From assembly GCF_013141725.1 (NCBI RefSeq), contig NZ_WHNZ01000040.1, forward strand, positions 153,774-217,773: a stretch of DNA of 64,000 bases. Direction: 5' to 3'. A model generated the notes under the pieces. That model saw only the letters and a program-made list of their open reading frames with translations. It was not told the origin of the DNA and made no database searches. The position numbers were made by a program, and so were the translations under genes. Source of the stretch: Paenibacillus planticolens (lineage in GTDB: Bacteria > Bacillota > Bacilli > Paenibacillales > NBRC-103111). This document shows, one piece after another, positions 36,101 through 45,004 of this stretch. Each line of letters opens with the position of its first letter. Position 1 is the stretch's first letter.

Positions 36101-37123
36101 TTACACATGTTTCATAATTTCAATAGCTGCCGCTTCATCCGTCACGAGCACATCTTCCTGACCATGCCTGAGTACGGAAGCGATCGCTTCACCCTTGCTT
36201 TTACCGCCTGCTACGCCAATCACGACTTCCGCATGCTGCAGATCCTCGAGCCGCAGTCCGACTGTCGGCATCTTGTGCACGACATTTCCTTGACGGTCAA
36301 AATAGTACCCGAAAGCCTCTGCTAGAGCCCCGTCAGCTTGCAAGCTGCGCGTCGTTTCGGCATCTACCTTACGTCTGCGAGCCATGACCATAGCATCTCC
36401 GATACCGTGAACAACGATGCGACAACTCCGCACGGCGTCAACAACTTCCTGTATCTGCGGATCTTGGATGAGCGTTTGGTAAGCTTCCTCGCCCAAATGG
36501 TCCGGCACATGCAGCAGTCTGTATTTCCCGCCTGTCTTCTTGGCCATAATGGATGCGATCGTGTTCGCCTGCATATCCACGCTTTCGCCAAGTCCGCCTC
36601 GAGCCGGTACGAACCAGTTGCCTTTCATGGAAGACGATATCGCGAGGTTATTCGCAATCTGCGCCATCGTTGAACCGCCGGTCACCGCAATAATGTCGCC
36701 TTTGGCAACATATTTGCGCAATGCCGCCGCTCCTGCGCGTCCGAGCTCCTTCTTGGTGAAGACCGAAGTGTCCGTATCGCCTGGAACCACAATGACTTGC
36801 GAAAGACCGTAAGCTTTGGCGATGCTTTCTTCCAAATCCGTCAATCCGAAAGCAATCTTAATGATCGGAAGCATATCTTCGAGCAGTTGACGGCCGGACT
36901 CACTGATCTTCATCCCTGAGGCGTCCGATTCCAGCAGCCCATGCTCCTTAAGGAAGTCGACCTCACCGCGAAGCACCCGCTCCGTCATATCGAGCGAAGA
37001 GGCCAGCGTTCTGCGTCCGACAACACCGGAAACCAAAATATGATGCAGGATCGAGTACCGCTTCTTCATGATGTCCATAAGATCCGGCAAGAGCTTTTTC
37101 TGAATGTCAAGAATTTCTCTCAT
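36101..37123 (-). CDS. cggR: central glycolytic genes regulator CggR (SorC family)
   Basis: 340 aa. The N-terminal region holds an HTH (VVGRRTLASSLDMTERVLRGEVDFLKE), and residues about 90-340 form the sugar-phosphate-binding domain of SorC/DeoR-type regulators (VTGGSTMAQ, GGVAGGKSKGEA-like loop). In Bacillus CggR represses the gapA operon and is released by fructose-1,6-bisphosphate. An excellent CggR operator lies just upstream. Confidence 0.95.
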   Translation of the reverse strand: MREILDIQKKLLPDLMDIMKKRYSILHHILVSGVVGRRTLASSLDMTERVLRGEVDFLKEHGLLESDASGMKISESGRQLLEDMLPIIKIAFGLTDLEESIAKAYGLSQVIVVPGDTDTSVFTKKELGRAGAAALRKYVAKGDIIAVTGGSTMAQIANNLAISSSMKGNWFVPARGGLGESVDMQANTIASIMAKKTGGKYRLLHVPDHLGEEAYQTLIQDPQIQEVVDAVRSCRIVVHGIGDAMVMARRRKVDAETTRSLQADGALAEAFGYYFDRQGNVVHKMPTVGLRLEDLQHAEVVIGVAGGKSKGEAIASVLRHGQEDVLVTDEAAAIEIMKHV

Positions 37124-37156
37124 AATATCGACGTTCGACGCTCCTGATCCAGTGTT

Positions 37157-37193
37157 GGACGTTTTATGTCCCGGGTATACATTTTATGTCCCA
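37157..37193 (-). promoter_or_regulatory. CggR operator upstream of cggR
   Basis: Read on the minus strand it shows two tandem half-operators, GGGACATAAAATGT and GGGACATAAAACGTCC, spaced by about seven bases, matching the known tandem GGGAC-N6-TGTCC layout of CggR sites. It lies 34 bases before the cggR start and downstream of the -10 box, where a bound repressor would block elongation. Confidence 0.85.
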
Positions 37194-37224
37194 CCCAGGT
37201 GAAAAAAAATGGCCTTACACGCTT

Positions 37225-37253
37225 ATTATAACCAATAACCGTTTAACATTCAA
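37225..37253 (-). promoter_or_regulatory. sigma-A promoter of the cggR-gap operon
   Basis: On the minus strand TTGAAT, 17 bases, TATAAT. The operator lies about 30 bases downstream. It is the only good promoter before cggR. Confidence 0.75.
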
Positions 37254-37301
37254 CAATTGTTCATACAATTTTCTGAAAAATGTACGGTATGGGTTTATGT
37301 C

Positions 37302-37330
37302 TTGCTTTTTGCGCGGAGGTGACATATAAT
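37302..37330 (+). promoter_or_regulatory. sigma-A promoter of tRNA-Arg
   Basis: TTGCTT, 17 bases, TATAAT, about 29 bases upstream of the tRNA gene. Confidence 0.6.
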
Positions 37331-37358
37331 AACCCTTGCTTCGCTTTTTTCGAGACAT

Positions 37359-37430
37359 GCGCCCGTGGTCCAATGGATATGACGTAGGCCTCCGAAGCCT
37401 GAGATAAAGGTTCGATTCCTTTCGGGCGCG
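37359..37430 (+). tRNA. tRNA-Arg (CCG)
   Basis: 72-nt cloverleaf. Acceptor GCGCCCG pairs with CGGGCGC, the anticodon loop is CTCCGAA (anticodon CCG), and the T arm has GGTTCGATTCC. CCA is not encoded. Confidence 0.93.
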
Positions 37431-37452
37431 TAAATAGCGTACAGGCAAGAGA

Positions 37453-37479
37453 AATCAGTCATCCGACTGATTTTTTTTG
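37453..37479 (+). terminator. terminator after tRNA-Arg
   Basis: AAATCAGTC-atcc-GACTGATTT and a run of Ts, ending just before the clpP promoter. Confidence 0.85.
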
Positions 37480-37486
37480 TTGTTAG

Positions 37487-37503
37487 TTTGACCTTTCTTG
37501 ACC
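37487..37503 (+). promoter_or_regulatory. CtsR operator at the clpP promoter
   Basis: The minus strand reads GGTCAAG-AAA-GGTCAAA, the tandem heptad of the CtsR heat-shock repressor with one mismatch. Its second half overlaps the clpP -35 box. Confidence 0.82.
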
Positions 37504-37526
37504 TTCGGAGGTTTTTTCGTTATCAT
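37498..37526 (+). promoter_or_regulatory. sigma-A promoter of clpP
   Basis: TTGACC, 17-base spacer, TATCAT, about 45 bases before the AAGGAGG of clpP. The CtsR box covers the -35 element. Confidence 0.75.
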
Positions 37527-37578
37527 ACTTGTAGATACTGTAAATAAACCATCTACCCACCCCAAGGAGGTCATTCTC

Positions 37579-38160
37579 ATGAGTTTTATCCCAATGGTCG
37601 TCGAACAGGACGCGCGCGGTGAAAGAGGATATGACATCTACTCTCGCTTGCTGAAGGATCGCATTATTTTCTTAGGCACGGGTGTCAACGATGTTGTCGC
37701 GAACTCCATCATTGCTCAGTTACTTTTCTTGGCCGCACAAGATCCTGATAAAGATATCTCGCTATACATTAACAGCCCCGGCGGTTCCATTACAGCCGGT
37801 ATGGCGATCTACGACACGATGCAGTTCATCAAGCCGGACGTTTCCACGATTTGCGTGGGTATGGCCGCTTCCATGGGCGCATTCCTCCTGACGGCAGGCG
37901 CCAAAGGCAAGCGTTACGCGCTTCCGAACAGCGAAGTCATGATCCACCAACCACTTGGCGGTGCGGAAGGTCAAGCCTCTGATATCGAAATTCGCGCAAA
38001 GCGTATTTTGAAAATGAGAGATAACTTGAACAAAATCCTTGCTGAGCGCACTGGACAAACGTTCGAGCGTATCGAAAAAGATACCGACCGCGACAATTTC
38101 ATGAGCGCTGCCGAAGCTGCCGAATACGGACTCATCGATAAAGTGATCGAGCGCGTCTAA
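37579..38160 (+). CDS. clpP: ATP-dependent Clp protease proteolytic subunit ClpP
   Basis: 193 aa from the ATG at 37579, which has AAGGAGG in front; the longer frame runs back across the promoter. The Ser is in GMAASMGAFLL, the His in MIHQPLGG and the Asp in EKDTDRDNFM, the serine-protease triad of the tetradecameric barrel. It degrades proteins handed over by ClpX/ClpC, including tmRNA-tagged ones. The CtsR site implies heat-shock control. Confidence 0.97.
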   Translation: MSFIPMVVEQDARGERGYDIYSRLLKDRIIFLGTGVNDVVANSIIAQLLFLAAQDPDKDISLYINSPGGSITAGMAIYDTMQFIKPDVSTICVGMAASMGAFLLTAGAKGKRYALPNSEVMIHQPLGGAEGQASDIEIRAKRILKMRDNLNKILAERTGQTFERIEKDTDRDNFMSAAEAAEYGLIDKVIERV

Positions 38161-38167
38161 TCATCGA

Positions 38168-38218
38168 AAAACCAGCCTGAATGGACTGCTCTACGAGCGG
38201 CCTATCGGCTGGTTTTTT
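38168..38218 (+). terminator. terminator of clpP
   Basis: AACCAGCC ... GGCTGGTTTTTT with a 30-base loop, directly after the stop. Confidence 0.8.
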
Positions 38219-38259
38219 GCGTTCAGAGAACTATTCCCGTTGCCAAGTCTTACCGACGT

Positions 38260-38580
38260 AATCGCTCCGGCTTGTACATCTAACGGACTCAGCAGTTCCT
38301 ATTCTTTGAATTGCGGCAGTTTGAAATTCAAACGGACTCCAAAGCCGCTATTCACCAATTCCAAGTATGATCCGACTGGGGAAGTGGCAATTAACAGCAG
38401 TGAAGTCCGTTTAATCTGAAATAGCTCCGAATTTGCCGAAATAAGGGCGATGGTGTCCATTAGATTCGGTGGATGCTGCCGCTCGGACAACAGACCTCTG
38501 CCAATGAATAAGAGCCTCGAAGACTCCTGTCAGCCCGAAAATCTTCCGATTTCGCACATAAGGGTCTCCAAAGCTCTTAT
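38260..38580. repeat. intergenic repeat region with GTCCGTT-type inverted units
   Basis: About 320 bases without a credible gene. AAACGGACTCCAAAGCCGCT (from 38331) and its complement-like CAGCAGTGAAGTCCGTTTA form an imperfect long hairpin (38329-38414), and AACGGACTC recurs at 38283. Units such as ATAAGGGCGATGG and ATAAGGGTCTCC recur further on. I recall sequences of this style in Paenibacillus intergenic regions, but could not compare them here. Confidence 0.5.
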
Positions 38581-38586
38581 CATCTT

Positions 38587-40356
38587 TTACTTCTTCTCAT
38601 CCAACGGATAGAAAATCAGGTCAATCGGGAACGCCGAGCCCGCCGGAGGCGTGAACTCGATGTCCAGCGCGTCCTCCGTACCTGTCGTACGGGCCAGCAC
38701 TTCCATGCCGTCGAAGGCTGTAATTACGCCGGAATACGGAACCGGAATGATTTCGCCGTTAATTTTGAACGGCCCTTTGAATACGCCGCCTTTGGCCATA
38801 ATCATAACCGCCATTTTGCGCGGCTTATCCGTATGGATTTTATACACTACGCCGTAATTTCCGCCGTTCTCCACGTTCTGCTTCCGTACCACATCATAGC
38901 CTTTGACGAACGGATCGGTTTTGTTGTCGCCAATGGTCAGTACGGAAGTCTTGTTAAAGCTCGATGCATCGATATCCCACTTGATCTCCGATACCGGGAA
39001 CGTCCCGCGCACATGGCCATTGAATGCCAGAAGCGGAAGCTCTTTCACCGTTGTTGAGGTCAGCTTTTGATCGGTTACTGCGAAAGACATTTGCAGTTCG
39101 CCATTCGTTTCTACGTCATAGAACAAGTTGACGCCCTGCCCCGGATAGAAGTCCGGAAGTTTCGCATACACATAGGACTCATGTGGAGGAACCGTCATTT
39201 CTTCCGAGTACACATTGTTCAGAAGGAAATCTACGGAAGCTTCACTGCCAATCAAATTGGCGTAAACGGAAGGATAAACCTCTCCTTTATTCGTTGTTTT
39301 GATCGTTACCGGTTTATCTGTGTTGTTCGTAGCGAAAATCGCCATCGTCATTTTTTGTTTGGTCCCGTTGATATGGTCGGCATACAGACGGGCTTGCCCA
39401 TTGATGTTATCCTGATACAGAATGCCTTTCTCTGTAAACTCTTCCGGACTATCGCTCACCAGCAGCGTGCGTCCAGTCACTTCTGTCACTTTCCTCGGAA
39501 GCAGCGGCAGCTCATTGAAATTGTTCCAAATCGTTGACCAATTTGACTTAATGAAACCACCCACCGGTGTCGTATAAATCGGGTATTCGACTTGTGTTAA
39601 ATAAGATTCATTCACGACGGTCACATAGCTTTTGAACAATTTGCTTTCATGCCCGTGGCGATCCTTCACCGTCAAAGTAATCGGATATGTCCCCGGCTTA
39701 AAAAAGACTTCCTCTTTGCCTACCCAATTGTAAGACGCAATGCCTTCCGCATCAGGGTCATAGCTTAAGTCTATATACTTCACAGGCTCTCCAAGACGGT
39801 ATGTAGGCTTCGCCGTTGTAAACTTGGCTACAGGTCGGGAATTGCCGTCTTGATCGATGTAGATGCCCTCTGGCGCCTTGAAGTGGACGATTTCTACACG
39901 GCGCAATTCATTGTTGTATGTGTACTTCGCACCCATATAATCCGCAAGCCACGTCAGCTTCACAAGAAGCTTTCCGTTCACAATCGCAGCAACCGAATTG
40001 AACGGCGTATCCTCGCCATTGGTCGTTACAATCTTATGATCGGCATCCAGCACGATATTATAGCCCGGAGGTGTCATTTGAATGGTGCGGGAATCGTCAT
40101 TCCACTCCACCTTGAAACCCAATGTGTCCCCTAGGAATTTGGCCGGAACGAAAGTGCTCCCGTTAATAATCGTAGATGGCGCGTCCAGATGAACTTGATC
40201 CTTATTCACGAAAGCTTCTGACTTATCGATATAAAGTAAAATTAAGGACGAGCTTGTCGATACCGCATGCGCCGCCGGTGCCGTTATTGCGCTGGCCAGA
40301 AACACTAGCAAAGCAAGCATGACAGTGATTTCTTTCTTTAAAGCATTCCATTTCAT
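38587..40356 (-). CDS. secreted stalk-domain (copper amine oxidase N-terminal-like) protein
   Basis: 589 aa. Signal peptide in the first 32 residues (MALLVFLASAITAPAAHA, as ITVMLALL...). Residues about 40-155 are a Cu_amine_oxidN1 stalk-type domain (IINGSTFVPAKFLGDTLGFKVEWNDDSRTIQM), widespread in Paenibacillus surface proteins. Residues about 180-250 resemble a PKD fold (FKPGTYPITLTVKDRHG). The rest is beta-rich and unassigned. No catalytic site is visible; a cell-surface binding or structural role is likely. Confidence 0.75.
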   Translation of the reverse strand: MKWNALKKEITVMLALLVFLASAITAPAAHAVSTSSSLILLYIDKSEAFVNKDQVHLDAPSTIINGSTFVPAKFLGDTLGFKVEWNDDSRTIQMTPPGYNIVLDADHKIVTTNGEDTPFNSVAAIVNGKLLVKLTWLADYMGAKYTYNNELRRVEIVHFKAPEGIYIDQDGNSRPVAKFTTAKPTYRLGEPVKYIDLSYDPDAEGIASYNWVGKEEVFFKPGTYPITLTVKDRHGHESKLFKSYVTVVNESYLTQVEYPIYTTPVGGFIKSNWSTIWNNFNELPLLPRKVTEVTGRTLLVSDSPEEFTEKGILYQDNINGQARLYADHINGTKQKMTMAIFATNNTDKPVTIKTTNKGEVYPSVYANLIGSEASVDFLLNNVYSEEMTVPPHESYVYAKLPDFYPGQGVNLFYDVETNGELQMSFAVTDQKLTSTTVKELPLLAFNGHVRGTFPVSEIKWDIDASSFNKTSVLTIGDNKTDPFVKGYDVVRKQNVENGGNYGVVYKIHTDKPRKMAVMIMAKGGVFKGPFKINGEIIPVPYSGVITAFDGMEVLARTTGTEDALDIEFTPPAGSAFPIDLIFYPLDEKK

Positions 40357-40533
40357 TCTCTCCCTGGCTCCTTTATAACCTTAGTTTGCACAATTGAGGG
40401 AATGGCAAATAGCCCTTTCCTTCAATAACCACGTTCATTAGACGTAGCTAAGAGAAAAAGGTTGCTAATTCCCCTAAAAGTTAACAAGTTTGACACTTAT
40501 TCGCCTTTGCTGCCCAAGCAGCGGCCACTTGCA

Positions 40534-40562
40534 AAAAAGCCTCCTCGAAAGGAAGCTTTTGA
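40534..40562 (-). terminator. terminator of the HPr/Crh-like gene
   Basis: AAAAGCTTCC-tttc-GAGGAGGCTTTTTT on the minus strand, just after the stop. It ends the rapZ-yvcK-whiA-crh group. Confidence 0.8.
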
Positions 40563-40566
40563 AGGA

Positions 40567-40836
40567 TTATTGGTTTTCCAATTCTTCCTTGCTGACTAAA
40601 GTGACTAAAGCGTTTACAGCCTGCTCGGCATCCGAACCTTCTGCACTTATGAAGACTTCGGTCCCTGTGCTGATCGCAAGACTCATAATTCCCATGATGC
40701 TCTTAGCATTCACTTTCTTTTCATCTTTCTCAACGAAGATCTCTGATGAAAACTTATTCGCCTCTTGAACAAACAATGCCGCAGGTCTGGCATGAAGTCC
40801 TGTTCTCAACTTCACAACGACTGGACGTCTGGACAT
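40567..40836 (-). CDS. HPr/Crh-family phosphocarrier protein
   Basis: 89 aa. The context (rapZ-yvcK-whiA-here) is that of Bacillus crh and the sequence follows Crh (ARPAALFVQEANKFSSE..KKVNAKSIMGIMSLA), with the HprK target Ser in KSIMG. At the position where Crh has Gln (GLQARPA) it reads GLHARPA, the PTS-active His of HPr. It could therefore be phosphorylated on both His and Ser. The HprK gene is in the same window at 58-59 kb. Confidence 0.85.
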   Translation of the reverse strand: MSRRPVVVKLRTGLHARPAALFVQEANKFSSEIFVEKDEKKVNAKSIMGIMSLAISTGTEVFISAEGSDAEQAVNALVTLVSKEELENQ

Positions 40837-40984
40837 GGAACTAATTCCCCCTAGTGTGGAGCTTATATGAATTACTACTGATAACAGTGCTATTCCTTAT
40901 GTTATAACATTATAGCATTTTTCCCTGAAGTACACTAGAAAAAATGAGAAAAACTTATTTACATAGTGTTCCATCCCTATAAAG

Positions 40985-41917
40985 CTAGGAATTTCGCTGT
41001 TTTTCGGCCAATTCGTCAATTTTTCGCAGACGATGGTTCACGCCGGATTTGCTGACGCTGCCCTTGAGCATATCGCCAACTTCTTTCAGATTCAGATCAG
41101 GATGCTGAAGTCTGATTTCAGCAACCTCTCTCAGCTTCTCAGGCAAATTATCGAGTCCGACTTCTCTCTGCAGAAGACGAATGTTTTCGATCTGCCTGAC
41201 CGCGGCACCGATCGTCTTGTTTAAATTCGCCGTTTCACAATTGACAATCCGATTCACCGAGTTCCGCATATCCTTCATAATTCGGACATCCTCAAAGCGC
41301 AGCAGCGCTTGATGGGCCCCAATGATGCTGAGAAACTCAATGATCTTCTCGCCTTCTTTAATATACAGAACAAACCCTTTTTTGCGTTCGATAAAGCGGG
41401 CATTCAAGTCGAATTTGTTGGCCAGATGCGCCAATGCCTTGCAATGCTCCTCATAAATCGAGGCAATTTCCAGATGATAGGAAGAACCCTCGGGATTGTT
41501 CACCGATCCGCCAGCCATGAAGGCGCCGCGGAGATAAGCGCGTTTGCAGCAGTTACCCTTAATGATCTCTTTGTTGATTCCTGTCGTAAAAATAAACCCT
41601 TCAGAAACAATTTTCAGATCGCTGAGCAGCTCCTGCACTTGACCGGGTACTCTAACAATATATACGTTGTTCTTCTTGAGACGCATTTTCTTGCGCACAA
41701 GCAACTCTGTGTGCAGTTTGTACGTCTTCTTGATGAGCGAGTATATACGTCTGGCGATAGCGGCGTTTTCGGTGGAAATATCGAGAACAACGCGTTGGTT
41801 CGTTAACTGTACCGACCCGTTCATGCGAATCAAAGCAGACAGCTCCGCTTTTTCACAACACGCTTCCGCTTCCGTTATTAAGGTCAATTCTTTTTTGGTT
41901 GTTGCCGCAAAGGACAT
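40985..41917 (-). CDS. whiA: WhiA, DNA-binding protein with LAGLIDADG-like fold
   Basis: 310 aa from the ATG at 41917 (a GTG at 41926 would overlap yvcK). N-terminus MSFAATTKKELT, with the degenerate homing-endonuclease fold in the middle (YLRGAFMAGGSVNNPEGSSYHLEI), and a C-terminal HTH (LRLQHPDLNLKEVGDMLKGSVSKSGVNHRL). In Firmicutes WhiA affects division and chromosome segregation. It lies between yvcK and the HPr-like gene. Confidence 0.94.
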   Translation of the reverse strand: MSFAATTKKELTLITEAEACCEKAELSALIRMNGSVQLTNQRVVLDISTENAAIARRIYSLIKKTYKLHTELLVRKKMRLKKNNVYIVRVPGQVQELLSDLKIVSEGFIFTTGINKEIIKGNCCKRAYLRGAFMAGGSVNNPEGSSYHLEIASIYEEHCKALAHLANKFDLNARFIERKKGFVLYIKEGEKIIEFLSIIGAHQALLRFEDVRIMKDMRNSVNRIVNCETANLNKTIGAAVRQIENIRLLQREVGLDNLPEKLREVAEIRLQHPDLNLKEVGDMLKGSVSKSGVNHRLRKIDELAEKQRNS

Positions 41918-41922
41918 GAGAC

Positions 41923-42906
41923 TCACTTCTTCCTTAACATCCAGCTTTCGACGAGCTGATAAATATGGTCACTCAATTTCTCGGCATCATGACGAAGGTA
42001 CGTGCGGAACAGCACGAGCCGGTCAGCAATAACCTGATACCCTCTTTTCGTGACTTCATCCAAATCCAGGTGAACCGCCTTCGCCCCTTTTTCGGCATAT
42101 CTGGCCTGGACTTGCGGCGGAATTTCACCATTGTTCACGATGACATAGTCAAACAGATGCTCTTTGAGGTGATCATAAATCGCGTCGAGATGATCACTGA
42201 CCGAATAGTCGTCCGTTTCCCCCGGCTGCGTCATGACGTTGCAAATGAAGAGCTTGACAGCCTTCGATTTGGCAATCTCTTCGGCAATACCGGGAACAAG
42301 CAGATTGGGCAGCAAGCTGGTATACAAACTGCCGGGACCGCAAAGAATGGCATCCGCTTCGCGGATAGCTTGAACGGCATCCGCAAGAGGCGTCACGTTA
42401 GCGGGTTCTAGGAACACTCGCTTGATGCGTCCTTCAGCTTTGGGAATCTTGGATTCCCCTATGACTAAGGTACCATCTTCCATAATCGCTTTCAACACGA
42501 TAGCTTGGTTTGACGCCGGTATCACCCGGCCGCGGACCGCAAACACCCGATTCATCTCTTGCACTGCCGTAACGAAATCACCGGTAATATCAGTGAGGGC
42601 CGCTAATATTAGATTTCCCAGACTATGTCCGGCTAAACCTGTTCCCACCTGAAATCGATACTGCAGCATTAACGACAGCAGCGGCTCTACATCAGCTAGC
42701 GAGGTCAGCACGTTGCGAATATCGCCCGGAGGCGGCATCTGCATCTCATTGCGAAGAATGCCGGAGCTGCCTCCATCGTCAGCTACCGTCACGATAGCTG
42801 TAATATCAACCGGCTTTTCTTTCAAACCTCTAAGCATAACCGAAAGACCTGTGCCGCCGCCGATCACGACTATTCTGGGAGTGCGCTGTGATTTTTCATA
42901 TTTCAT
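41923..42906 (-). CDS. yvcK: YvcK/MgfK-type gluconeogenesis factor
   Basis: 327 aa with the uridylyl-phosphate-dehydrogenase-like fold: it starts IVVIGGGTGLSVMLRGLKE, then VTVADDGGSSGILR, LAGHSLGNLILAAL and PGSLYTSLLPNLLV. In Bacillus it is needed for growth on gluconeogenic carbon and for cell shape and binds UDP-sugars. Its neighbours rapZ and whiA are conserved across Firmicutes. Confidence 0.93.
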   Translation of the reverse strand: MKYEKSQRTPRIVVIGGGTGLSVMLRGLKEKPVDITAIVTVADDGGSSGILRNEMQMPPPGDIRNVLTSLADVEPLLSLMLQYRFQVGTGLAGHSLGNLILAALTDITGDFVTAVQEMNRVFAVRGRVIPASNQAIVLKAIMEDGTLVIGESKIPKAEGRIKRVFLEPANVTPLADAVQAIREADAILCGPGSLYTSLLPNLLVPGIAEEIAKSKAVKLFICNVMTQPGETDDYSVSDHLDAIYDHLKEHLFDYVIVNNGEIPPQVQARYAEKGAKAVHLDLDEVTKRGYQVIADRLVLFRTYLRHDAEKLSDHIYQLVESWMLRKK

Positions 42907-42938
42907 CCTTCATTCACCCTCTTAATCGTTAGACACAC

Positions 42939-43826
42939 TTATACGCGGTCCCGCTCGGCGTCTCGATGGCTCAAACGCACAGCTTCCGTTTCACTGTTTC
43001 CAAGCACTTTACCGAGATATTCGGTAATCGCTACGGAACGATGTTTGCCTCCTGTGCAGCCGATCCCTACGACAACCTGACTTTTACCTTCCTTCTTGTA
43101 CTGAGGCATTAAGAAATTCAGCATATCGAGCAGCTTGGTCAGGAACTCCTGCGTCTCGGTCCATTTCATCACGTAGTCGTACACATCGGGGTCTTGACCT
43201 GTCTGCGGGCGAAGCTGCTCCACATAATGGGGATTCGGCAAGAAGCGAACATCGAAGATTAAATCAGCATCAATAGGTACACCATACTTAAATCCGAAGG
43301 AGATTACATTTATAGATATGCGGTTGGTTTCCAAATTGGTAAACCGGGAAATAATTCTTTCTTTAAGCTGCACCGGCTTTAACGTGCTGGTGTCGATAAC
43401 CTGTGTAGCAAGGCCTTTCAGCTCTTCAAGCAGCTTGCGCTCAAGCCCGATACCTTCAAGCGGAGCTCCTTCCGGAGCAAGCGGATGACGGCGGCGGCTT
43501 TCTTTGTAACGTTGAACAAGTGTCGCATCGGTAGCATCTAAGAAAAGAATTTCATAGCTAAGTGTATAATTCTCATGGATATAACGAAGCGACTCCTGAA
43601 GTGCAGTGAAAAATTCACGCCCCCGCAAATCAATCACCAGTGCGACTTTGCCGATTTTCCCCATCGACTGTACGATCAACTCAGCGAATTTAGGAATGAG
43701 GACAGGGGGTAAATTATCGACACAGAAAAATCCGAGATCCTCTAGGCTCTGCACCGCAATTGTCTTTCCGGCACCCGACATTCCCGTAATAATGACCAGT
43801 TTCGCTAAAGGGTGGTTCTCTTCCAT
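42939..43826 (-). CDS. rapZ: RapZ/YvcJ P-loop NTPase (RNase adapter type)
   Basis: 295 aa from the ATG at 43826 (GGAAGG eight bases before it). Walker A GMSGAGKT, DNLPP motif, and the C-terminal domain with VGIGCTGGKHRSVAITEYL, the family hallmark. RapZ in Gram-negatives adapts sRNA to RNase E; in Bacillus the homologue YvcJ has NTPase activity and affects competence. Confidence 0.94.
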   Translation of the reverse strand: MEENHPLAKLVIITGMSGAGKTIAVQSLEDLGFFCVDNLPPVLIPKFAELIVQSMGKIGKVALVIDLRGREFFTALQESLRYIHENYTLSYEILFLDATDATLVQRYKESRRRHPLAPEGAPLEGIGLERKLLEELKGLATQVIDTSTLKPVQLKERIISRFTNLETNRISINVISFGFKYGVPIDADLIFDVRFLPNPHYVEQLRPQTGQDPDVYDYVMKWTETQEFLTKLLDMLNFLMPQYKKEGKSQVVVGIGCTGGKHRSVAITEYLGKVLGNSETEAVRLSHRDAERDRV

Positions 43827-43902
43827 GAATGACACCTTCCTTTGGAGTGCTTTCGCAGGCCGAGGTTCCTACCGTCAGCCATGCGAACCTGTACTTGTCT
43901 GA

Positions 43903-44850
43903 CTAACGTAAGTTCAATCCGGCAGCGCCTACGACGCCAGCGTCATTACCAAGTGTTGCAGCAACAATCTCAACGCCCTCACCGGCTGTCTCAGGTGTAT
44001 ATTTCTTGAAAGTCTCGCGAATAGGCTGGAACAAAATTTCTCCTGCCTTGGATACGCCCCCGCCGATGATGAAACGTTTCGGGTTAACGATAACGGCCAT
44101 TGCCGCCATGGAGCGTCCAAGATAGTAGGCAGCACGGTTTACGATGCGAAGGGACACTTCATCTCCGCTTTTCGCTGCATCGAATACATGCTTAGCTTCA
44201 ATTTTCTCATGAAGCGCTAAGGATGTACGCTCACCGCGTTCCACCGCTTCTTTGGCCATACGAACGATACCTGTTGCGGAGGATACCGTCTCGAGACAGC
44301 CCATTTGTCCACAACCGCACTGAATCGCTTCGATATCAGGCACGACGGACATATGTCCAAGCTCGCCAGCCATCCCTGCAGAGCCTTGATAAATTTTACC
44401 GTTAATAATAATGCCGCCGCCAACACCGGTTCCAAGCGTATAGCAGACCACATTCGGAATGCCTGCTCCCGCTCCTGCCCATGCTTCGCCTAATGCAGCC
44501 ACATTGGCATCGTTGTCGATCTTCACGGTTTTACCCAGCAGTGTTTCTAATATTTTCTTCGCAGGGACATTATGCCATTGCAAATTTGGAGAGAATTTAA
44601 CGAATCCTTCCGGAATATCCATGAATCCGGCTAAACCTGCGCCAATACCTGCCACCTGCTCCCACTCAAACGGGGATTCTTCGACAATTTGGCGTACTTG
44701 CTGCGCAATCCGTTCTATTACTGCTTCAGCGCCGTTCTCCGCGCCTGTTGGACCTTCTAACGTTTGCAGCAGCTTACCCTGCTCGTCGCAGATACCGACT
44801 TTGATATTCGTACCGCCTAAATCTACACCGATATAAATCTGATTTGACAT
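43903..44850 (-). CDS. glcK: ROK-family glucokinase
   Basis: 315 aa. GVDLGGTNIKVG phosphate loop, DNDANVAALGE (catalytic Asp), zinc-binding ROK signature CGCGQMGCLET. It converts glucose to glucose-6-phosphate. It lies directly before the rapZ cluster, on the same strand, with a short spacer. Confidence 0.93.
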   Translation of the reverse strand: MSNQIYIGVDLGGTNIKVGICDEQGKLLQTLEGPTGAENGAEAVIERIAQQVRQIVEESPFEWEQVAGIGAGLAGFMDIPEGFVKFSPNLQWHNVPAKKILETLLGKTVKIDNDANVAALGEAWAGAGAGIPNVVCYTLGTGVGGGIIINGKIYQGSAGMAGELGHMSVVPDIEAIQCGCGQMGCLETVSSATGIVRMAKEAVERGERTSLALHEKIEAKHVFDAAKSGDEVSLRIVNRAAYYLGRSMAAMAVIVNPKRFIIGGGVSKAGEILFQPIRETFKKYTPETAGEGVEIVAATLGNDAGVVGAAGLNLR

Positions 44851-44965
44851 TGCAAGGTCACCTCATGAATAATCATTAAAATTTTCGGGCATACGCTCCT
44901 GTTTAAACTATAAGACAACCCTGTAGACAGGTCAAGATTCAACTATTTCCCCAAAGAAATGAGAA

Positions 44966-44994
44966 AACGTGGAAAGCATAGCCTTCCACGTTTG
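44966..44994 (-). terminator. terminator of trxB
   Basis: ACGTGGAA...TTCCACGT hairpin with T run on the minus strand, just beyond the trxB stop. Confidence 0.75.
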
Positions 44995-45004
44995 CTGTAC
45001 CCTT

